In this document: positions 15,688 to 20,462 of the stretch, one piece after another
Layout: each line of letters opens with the position of its first letter
How positions within the stretch are numbered: position 1 is the first letter of the stretch
DNA from: a halophilic archaeon J07HX64
Lineage (GTDB): Archaea > Halobacteriota > Halobacteria > Halobacteriales > Haloarculaceae
Direction of reading: 5' to 3'
DNA length: 20,462 nucleotides
Assembly (NCBI GenBank): GCA_000416085.1
Contig: KE356579.1
Span: 2,510,322 to 2,530,783, forward strand
The notes under the pieces: model-generated
What the model saw: only the letters and a program-made list of their open reading frames with translations
Database searches by the model: none
Told to the model about the DNA's origin: nothing
Translations under genes and position numbers: made by a program

Positions 15688-17153
15688 ATGAGTGATTCCG
15701 ACACGGCGGAGCAGGAACTCGGGATAACCGAGTCGAAGGAGTACAGCACGGGTGACTGGTACGCCGAGGTCGTCCAGAAGTCGGAACTCGCGAGCTACGC
15801 GCCGATGGGCGGGTTCATCGTCACCCGGCCCCGGGGGTACGACATCTGGGAGCGGATAAAGAGCCATCTCGACGGCTGGTTCACGGAAACCGGTGTCACG
15901 AACGCCTACTTTCCGATGTTCATCCCCGAGAGCTATCTGGAGCGGGAGAAGGACGTCGTCGAGGGGTTCGACCCCGAGGTGGCGTGGGTGACCCACGGGG
16001 GGTACGACGAACTCGAGGAGCGACTCGCCGTCCGGCCCACCAGCGAATCGATAATCGCCCCGTTCATCGCCCAGTGGACCCGGTCACACCGTGACCTCCC
16101 GATGCGGCTGAACCAGTGGTGTTCGGTCGTCCGGTGGGAGGCGACCGAGACGAAGCCGTTCTTCCGGACGAAAGAGTTCCTCTGGCAGGAAGGTCACACG
16201 GCCCACCACGACGGTGAGGGTGCCTGGTCGGAGACGATGCTGCGACTCGACCAGTACGAGCGGGTCTACGAGGAGGTGCTCGCGATGCCGGTGCTGAAAG
16301 GTCGCAAGCCCGAACACGACAAGTTCCCCGGGGCCGACACCACCACCACCGTCGAGGCGCTGATGCCCGACGGAAAGAGCGTCCAGGGCGGCACCTCGCA
16401 CTATCTCGGCACCTCCTTTGCCGAGGCGTTCGACATCACCTACGTCGACACGGACGAACGGGAGCGGACCGCCCACACCACCTCGTGGGGACTGTCCTGG
16501 CGCGCCATCGGTGCGCTGATAATGACCCACAGCGACGACCAGGGGCTCGTGCTCCCGCCCGCGCTCGCGGACCCGCAGGTGTTATCGTCCCCATCTGGGG
16601 TGCCGACAACCGGGAGACCGTGCTCGAGTACGCCGCCGACGTGGAGGAAACGCTCTCGGAGGCCGGGGTGCGTGTTAGTCTGGACGACCGCGATAACCGC
16701 AACCCCGGGTTCAAGTACAACGAGTGGGAGTTGAAGGGGGTCCCGCTGCGCGTCGAGATCGGCCCGAACGAGTGTGCAGAGGAGACGGCGACGCTCGTCC
16801 ACCGGCCGGACGGCGAGACCGACACCGTCGAACGGGACGGACTGGCCGACACCGTCCAGGAGCATCTCGACACGGTGCACGCGAAACTGTACGCGAGCGC
16901 CGAGGAGACACTGGAGGCGGGTGTCCGGGAGGCGGAGAGCCGCGAGGAGATCCTCGGTACTATCGGTCAGCACGGCGGTTACGTCCGGTGTGGCTGGTGT
17001 GGTGCGGAGGCCTGTGAGGAACCGATAAAGAGCGCCATCGCCGCCGAGATCGTGATGGTGCCGCTCGACCGCGACGAGGAACCGGTTCACGAGGAGTGTG
17101 CCATCTGCGGGGCGGAGGCCACGGAGACCGCCTACTTTGCGAGGAGCTACTAA
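15688..17153 (+). CDS. proS: Prolyl-tRNA synthetase, archaeal type (one-base deletion near 16580)
   Basis: Class II synthetase that charges tRNA-Pro with proline. The first part carries MSDSDTAEQELGITESKEY, YAPMGGFIVTRPRGYDIWE, RPTSESIIAPFIAQW, motif 2 (KPFFRTKEFLWQEGHTAH) and motif 3 (HTTSWGLSWRAIGALIMTHSDD). The anticodon-binding part, in another frame, begins VIVPIWGADNRETVLEYA and includes PLRVEIGPNEC. It ends with the archaeal/eukaryotic-type zinc-binding region (CGWCG, EEPIKSAIAAEIV, CAICG) and the C-terminal YFARSY; there is no bacterial editing insert. One G is probably missing at about 16580 (CAGGTGTTATC for CAGGTGGTTATC), which splits an otherwise normal ~488-residue protein. The gene is essential, so error is likely. 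It has its own promoter. Confidence 0.95.
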
Positions 17154-17379
17154 CTGCCGCTGCGGTCTGTACAGTTTGCCCGCCGTCTTTTAGTTCAACT
17201 GTGCTGTATCGTGGATATGCTGGTGAACGTATGACGCGGCGGCGGCGGACGGAACCCCCGCTATCCTGCTTGCAGCGGTGACCGACGACTCATTTTCTGA
17301 CAGACAGACTTATGACTGTGGAGAACGTGTACATTAAGTAGTATCGGTAGCCGCCAGGTCCCCGCGGCCGTCCGGTCGT

Positions 17380-17385
17380 GTATAC
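17380..17385 (+). promoter_or_regulatory. TATA box upstream of prkA leader ORF
   Basis: GTATAC lies 32-37 nt before the ATG at 17417 and 127-132 nt before the prkA1 ATG. It implies a transcript beginning close to the small leader ORF. Confidence 0.45.
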
Positions 17386-17416
17386 CCCTGGTTGCTCTAC
17401 CGTGGGACGAGTACAC

Positions 17417-17515
17417 ATGGCACAAACAAGCGCACCGCAGCACAGAGCAGACGCACAGTCACGAGCAACAACAAGCGGAGTGGCAAACAGTCGAAGCGGT
17501 GATGACCTCCGATGA
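17417..17515 (+). CDS. Possible 32-aa leader peptide, ATGA-overlapping prkA1
   Basis: The 32-codon ORF (MAQTSAPQHRADAQSRATTS...) ends with TGA at 17513-17515, overlapping the prkA1 start by ATGA. Codons are A-rich at third positions (many GCA, ACA, CGA), unlike the GC-rich neighbours. It therefore looks like an A-rich leader or a peptide under unusual constraint rather than a normal gene. A TATA box 32-37 nt upstream makes its ATG the likely first AUG on the mRNA. Its role would be translational coupling to prkA1. The other 260 nt between proS and here show no further gene. Confidence 0.35.
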   Translation: MAQTSAPQHRADAQSRATTSGVANSRSGDDLR

Positions 17516-19584
17516 CCGAACGCAAGCCGAGCCTGTCGGCGCTGAGTGAGGAGTATCGGACGACGATCCCCTCGGACCTGCGTGAGCCGCGCTCGTTCGA
17601 GCGGTATCTGCAGGAGCTCTACGACGAGCCGCGTGTCGCGCGCAACGCCCCCCAACGGGTCGCGGACATGTTCGACTTCTACGGCAGTGAGTACGACGAG
17701 GACACCGGTGTCGTCGAGTACAAGCTCGCCTCGGAGGACCCCCTGAACAACGGCGAGAACACGTTCTACGGTCGGGTCGTCCACGACGCCATCCACGAGT
17801 TCGTCAACAAGGTGAAATCCGGTGCCCGCGGTCTCGGTCCGGAGAAACGTATCCTGCTGTTGCTCGGGCCGGTCGGTTCGGGCAAGTCCGATTTTGACTC
17901 CCAGATACGAACCTACTTCGAGGACTACACGTCGCGGGATGCCGGGCGGATGTACACGTTCCGGTGGACGAACCTCTGTGATGTCATCCCGGACCAGGAC
18001 CCCGAGGATGACGTGGTTCGCTCGCCGATGAATCAGGACCCGCTCGTGTTGGTCCCGCAGGAGCAACGAGAGAATATCGTCGACGACCTCAACGGTCTGC
18101 TCGATGCGCCGTACACCATCCGCAACGAGCAGTCACTCGACCCGGCCAGTGAGTTCTACATGGACCGTCTGCTGGCACACTACAACGACGACCTGGAGAC
18201 GGTGCTCGAGAACCACGTCGAGGTGATCCGGCTGCTCGCCGACGAGAACAAGCGCCAGGCGATCGAGACGTTCGAGCCGAAGGACAAGAAAAACCAGGAC
18301 GAGACCGAGCTCACAGGCGACGTCAACTACTCGAAGATAGCGATCTACGGCGAGTCTGACCCGCGCTCGTTCGACTACGCGGGGGCGTTCTGCAACTCGA
18401 ACCGTGGTCTCTTCTCCGGCGAGGAGCTGTTGAAGCTCCAGCGGGAGTTCCTGTACGACTTCCTCCACGCCACCCAAGAACAGACAATAAAGCCGAAGAG
18501 CAACCCGCGGATCGACATCGACCAGGTGATCGTCGGGCGGACGAACATGCCCGAGTACCGCGACAAGAAAGGCGACGAGAAGATGGAGGCGTTCAACGAC
18601 CGGACGAAGCGCATCAACTTCCCGTACGTGCTCTCCTACGAGAACGAGGCCGAGATCTACCGGAAGATGCTGCGCAACGCGGACCTGCCGGAGATTCACG
18701 TCGAGCCACACACCCTGGAGATGGCGGGTCTGTTCGGCGTGCTGACACGGATCGAGGAGCCCGACGCGAACAGCATCACGGCGGTCCAGAAGGCAAAGGC
18801 GTACAACGGCGAGATAGACGACACGGACGATATCGACGTAAAGAAGCTCCGCGAGGAGGCGGAGGAGTCGGTTGACATCGCGGAGGGGATGGACGGTGTC
18901 TCGCCACGGTTCATCGGCGACGAGATCGCCGAGGCGTTGATGGACTCGATGCACCGCTCTCGGAGTTTCCTCTCGCCGCTTCTAACGTTCAACCACCTCG
19001 AGGGCAATCTCGAGAATCACGGCTCGATCTCGGCGGAGATGTTCGAGACGTACTACCGCTACCTGGAGCTGGTGCGCGAGGAGTACAAGAAGCGAGCAAT
19101 CGAGGACGTTCGCCACGCACTAGCGTACGATATCGACGAGATACAGCGCCAGGGTGAGAAGTATATGGACCACGTGATGGCGTACATCGACGACGACACC
19201 GTCGAGGACGAGATAACGGGGCGAGAGCAGGAGCCCGACGAGCAGTTCCTGCGGAGCGTCGAGGAGAAGCTACAGCTGCCGGAAGACCGGAAGGACGACT
19301 TCCGTCAGGAGGTTGCAAACTGGGTTTCCAGGCGGGCTCGTGAGGGACAGCCGTTCGATCCGCAGGGCAACGACCGCCTGCGTCGGGCGCTCGAGTCCAA
19401 GCTCTGGGAGGACAAGAAACACAACATCAACTTCTCGGCACTGGTCACCAGCGGCGAGATGGACGACGACGAGCGCAACGAGTGGATAGAGGCGCTTCTC
19501 GACCAGGGGTACTCCACCGAGGGCGCAAAGGAGGTCCTCGAGTTCGCCGGGGCCGAGGTCGCAAAGAGCGAGATGGAGGGCTGA
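17512..19584 (+). CDS. prkA: PrkA family serine protein kinase (AAA+ type), paralogue 1
   Basis: This 690-residue protein belongs to the PrkA family, which combines an AAA+ ATPase module with a kinase-like C-terminal domain. Bacterial PrkA phosphorylates serine and acts in stress and starvation responses. The Walker A loop is GPVGSGKS (119-126). The family's central region follows, with AGAFCNSNRGLFSGEELLKLQ (Walker B/sensor area), FLHATQEQTIK, DQVIVGRTNMPEY and RTKRINFPYVLSYENEAEIY. The C-terminal half contains LTFNHLEGNLENHGSISAEM and a regulatory helical end (LRRALESKLWEDKKHNINF). The start is ATG 17512, in ATGA overlap with a short leader ORF. prkA2 follows after 1 nt, so the pair forms an operon. 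The frame is intact and length is typical for archaeal members. Confidence 0.93.
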   Translation: MTERKPSLSALSEEYRTTIPSDLREPRSFERYLQELYDEPRVARNAPQRVADMFDFYGSEYDEDTGVVEYKLASEDPLNNGENTFYGRVVHDAIHEFVNKVKSGARGLGPEKRILLLLGPVGSGKSDFDSQIRTYFEDYTSRDAGRMYTFRWTNLCDVIPDQDPEDDVVRSPMNQDPLVLVPQEQRENIVDDLNGLLDAPYTIRNEQSLDPASEFYMDRLLAHYNDDLETVLENHVEVIRLLADENKRQAIETFEPKDKKNQDETELTGDVNYSKIAIYGESDPRSFDYAGAFCNSNRGLFSGEELLKLQREFLYDFLHATQEQTIKPKSNPRIDIDQVIVGRTNMPEYRDKKGDEKMEAFNDRTKRINFPYVLSYENEAEIYRKMLRNADLPEIHVEPHTLEMAGLFGVLTRIEEPDANSITAVQKAKAYNGEIDDTDDIDVKKLREEAEESVDIAEGMDGVSPRFIGDEIAEALMDSMHRSRSFLSPLLTFNHLEGNLENHGSISAEMFETYYRYLELVREEYKKRAIEDVRHALAYDIDEIQRQGEKYMDHVMAYIDDDTVEDEITGREQEPDEQFLRSVEEKLQLPEDRKDDFRQEVANWVSRRAREGQPFDPQGNDRLRRALESKLWEDKKHNINFSALVTSGEMDDDERNEWIEALLDQGYSTEGAKEVLEFAGAEVAKSEMEG

Positions 19585-19585
19585 G

Positions 19586-20462
19586 ATGGCAAAGCGAGAA
19601 CGCGACCGTGGTCGCCGGTCGGACGACGGGGAGCGCAGAGCCGGCACCGAGGGCACAGGTCCTGCACCGCCGGCAGAGAGTGACAGGACACGCAGGAACG
19701 ACCGACAGAGCGACGCGGACAGCGACAGCTTCCTGTCGGCGGCCGATGACGAGCTCGACGCAACCTACGAGGAGCCGCTGGGACTGCCCGAGTACGTCGA
19801 TCTGTTGCTCTCGGAGCCACAGCTCGGCTCCCACGCCTCGAAGTACCTGCTCGCGGCGATCGAGGATGCGGGCACACGGACCGTCGTCGAGGAGGGCGAG
19901 GAAACCGAGCGGTACCGGTTCTTCGACGACCCCTGGAACGACGGCGAGCACGCCATCCTGGGCAACACGGCGGTTCTTAACCGCTTTGTCGACGACCTGC
20001 GCTCGATCGCGGCGGGACGGGGAAAGGAGGAAAAGATACTGTGGCTCGACGGACCAACGGCGACCGGCAAGTCCGAGCTGAAGCGGTGTCTGGTAAACGG
20101 GTTGCGGGAGTACTCGAAGACCGACGACGGGCGCCGGTACACAGTCGAGTGGAACGTCGCCGGCACGGGGTCGGGCCCCGGAACCGCGATGACTTACGGG
20201 AGCGAGCAGCCGACCGACGAGGACGACTGGTACGAGAGCCCGGTCCAGTCACACCCGCTCTCGGTGTTCCCACCGGCGGTGCGCGAGGAACTGGTCGCGG
20301 AGCTGAACGCCCGGCTTCCGGACCACATCCCGGTTCGGGTAAAGGCGGAGCTCGACCCGTTCTCGCGGGAGGCCTACAACTACCTCGAGGAGCAGTACCG
20401 TCGCGAAGGTGTCGAGGACCTGTTCTCGACGGTGGCCGCGACCGATCATCTGCGCGTGAAGA
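19586..20462 (+). CDS. PrkA family kinase paralogue 2, N-terminal part (truncated by window edge)
   Basis: The ORF opens at ATG 19586, one base after the prkA1 stop, and stays open to the window end (292 codons). A hydrophilic Arg/Asp-rich leader of ~60 residues (MAKRERDRGRRSDDGERRAG) precedes the PrkA-like start (LGLPEYVDLLLSEPQLGSHASKYLLAAIEDAG). Next comes a Walker A variant GPTATGKS (~residues 154-161) and then the HPLSVFPPAVREELVAELN stretch. Haloarchaea commonly carry two adjacent prkA genes, often followed by DUF444/YeaH and SpoVR-type genes; that continuation lies outside this window. The two proteins probably form a complex or kinase pair acting in stress signalling, but the substrate is unknown. 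Confidence 0.88.
   Translation, partial: MAKRERDRGRRSDDGERRAGTEGTGPAPPAESDRTRRNDRQSDADSDSFLSAADDELDATYEEPLGLPEYVDLLLSEPQLGSHASKYLLAAIEDAGTRTVVEEGEETERYRFFDDPWNDGEHAILGNTAVLNRFVDDLRSIAAGRGKEEKILWLDGPTATGKSELKRCLVNGLREYSKTDDGRRYTVEWNVAGTGSGPGTAMTYGSEQPTDEDDWYESPVQSHPLSVFPPAVREELVAELNARLPDHIPVRVKAELDPFSREAYNYLEEQYRREGVEDLFSTVAATDHLRVK

Noticed and set aside
17186..17192. T-run (CTTTTAG) after proS as terminator
   Set aside because: Only four T residues and no convincing hairpin; not listed as a feature.
19482..20081. Long plus-strand ORF overlapping the prkA1/prkA2 junction
   Set aside because: It is Arg/Ser-rich out-of-frame shadow coding; the real prkA2 frame starts at 19586 and shows a Walker A motif and family-like residues.

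Overview
The window is chromosomal DNA from a halophilic archaeon (class Halobacteria). The DNA is GC-rich with strong G/C third positions, and the proteins are acidic (many D/E, few K). Several start codons have a TATA-like box about 25-35 nt upstream, as expected for leaderless haloarchaeal transcripts. Archaeal hallmark genes are present: archaeal-type prolyl-tRNA synthetase, isopentenyl phosphate kinase, archaeal phosphopantothenate synthetase, a SAMP1 ubiquitin-like modifier, and paired PrkA kinases. No rRNA, tRNA, CRISPR array or transposase gene was recognised by eye.

Layout. 1-2250 (minus): gyrB-gyrA operon, with gyrA running off the left edge. 2316-2431: four tandem 29-bp repeats between gyrB and the next gene. 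2464-4223 (minus): an ArsR-like winged-helix regulator with zinc ribbons, then a DUF1028 Ntn-hydrolase-like protein. 4378-5683 (plus): a 59-aa acidic orphan and a solitary Mrr-like restriction endonuclease. 5767-8247 (minus): topA. 8436-9974 (plus): samp1, a short leader ORF and a Tat-exported, C-terminally membrane-anchored jelly-roll-like protein. 10017-11776 (minus): mvk and ipk, overlapping by ATGA (alternative mevalonate pathway). 11933-13632 (minus): 7TM-PAS histidine kinase. 13918-14662 (minus): 4-phosphopantoate--beta-alanine ligase (CoA synthesis). 14835-15026 (minus): small Cys-rich protein. 15199-17153 (plus): VOC protein and proS. 17417-20462 (plus): leader ORF, prkA1 and the start of prkA2, which runs off the right edge.

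The less ordinary points are as follows. (i) Two related ~111-114 bp elements with near-perfect 13-bp terminal inverted repeats (11822-11935 and 14727-14837) share an identical core. Each forms the TGA stop of the minus-strand gene on its right and lies just upstream of a metabolic gene (mvk, phosphopantothenate synthetase). (ii) The 29-bp tandem repeat upstream of gyrB. (iii) Two 31-32-aa leader ORFs, each just downstream of a TATA box and each ending in an ATGA overlap with the next gene. (iv) Six single-base indels at short runs disrupt gyrB, the histidine kinase, the CoA gene and proS. Three of these genes are normally essential, so sequence error is the likelier explanation than real pseudogenes.

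Functionally the window combines DNA topology (gyrase, topoisomerase I), isoprenoid-lipid and CoA precursor synthesis, translation (proS), and signalling (histidine kinase, PrkA pair). Most adjacent genes look like independent transcription units. The clear operons are gyrB-gyrA, mvk-ipk and prkA1-prkA2.
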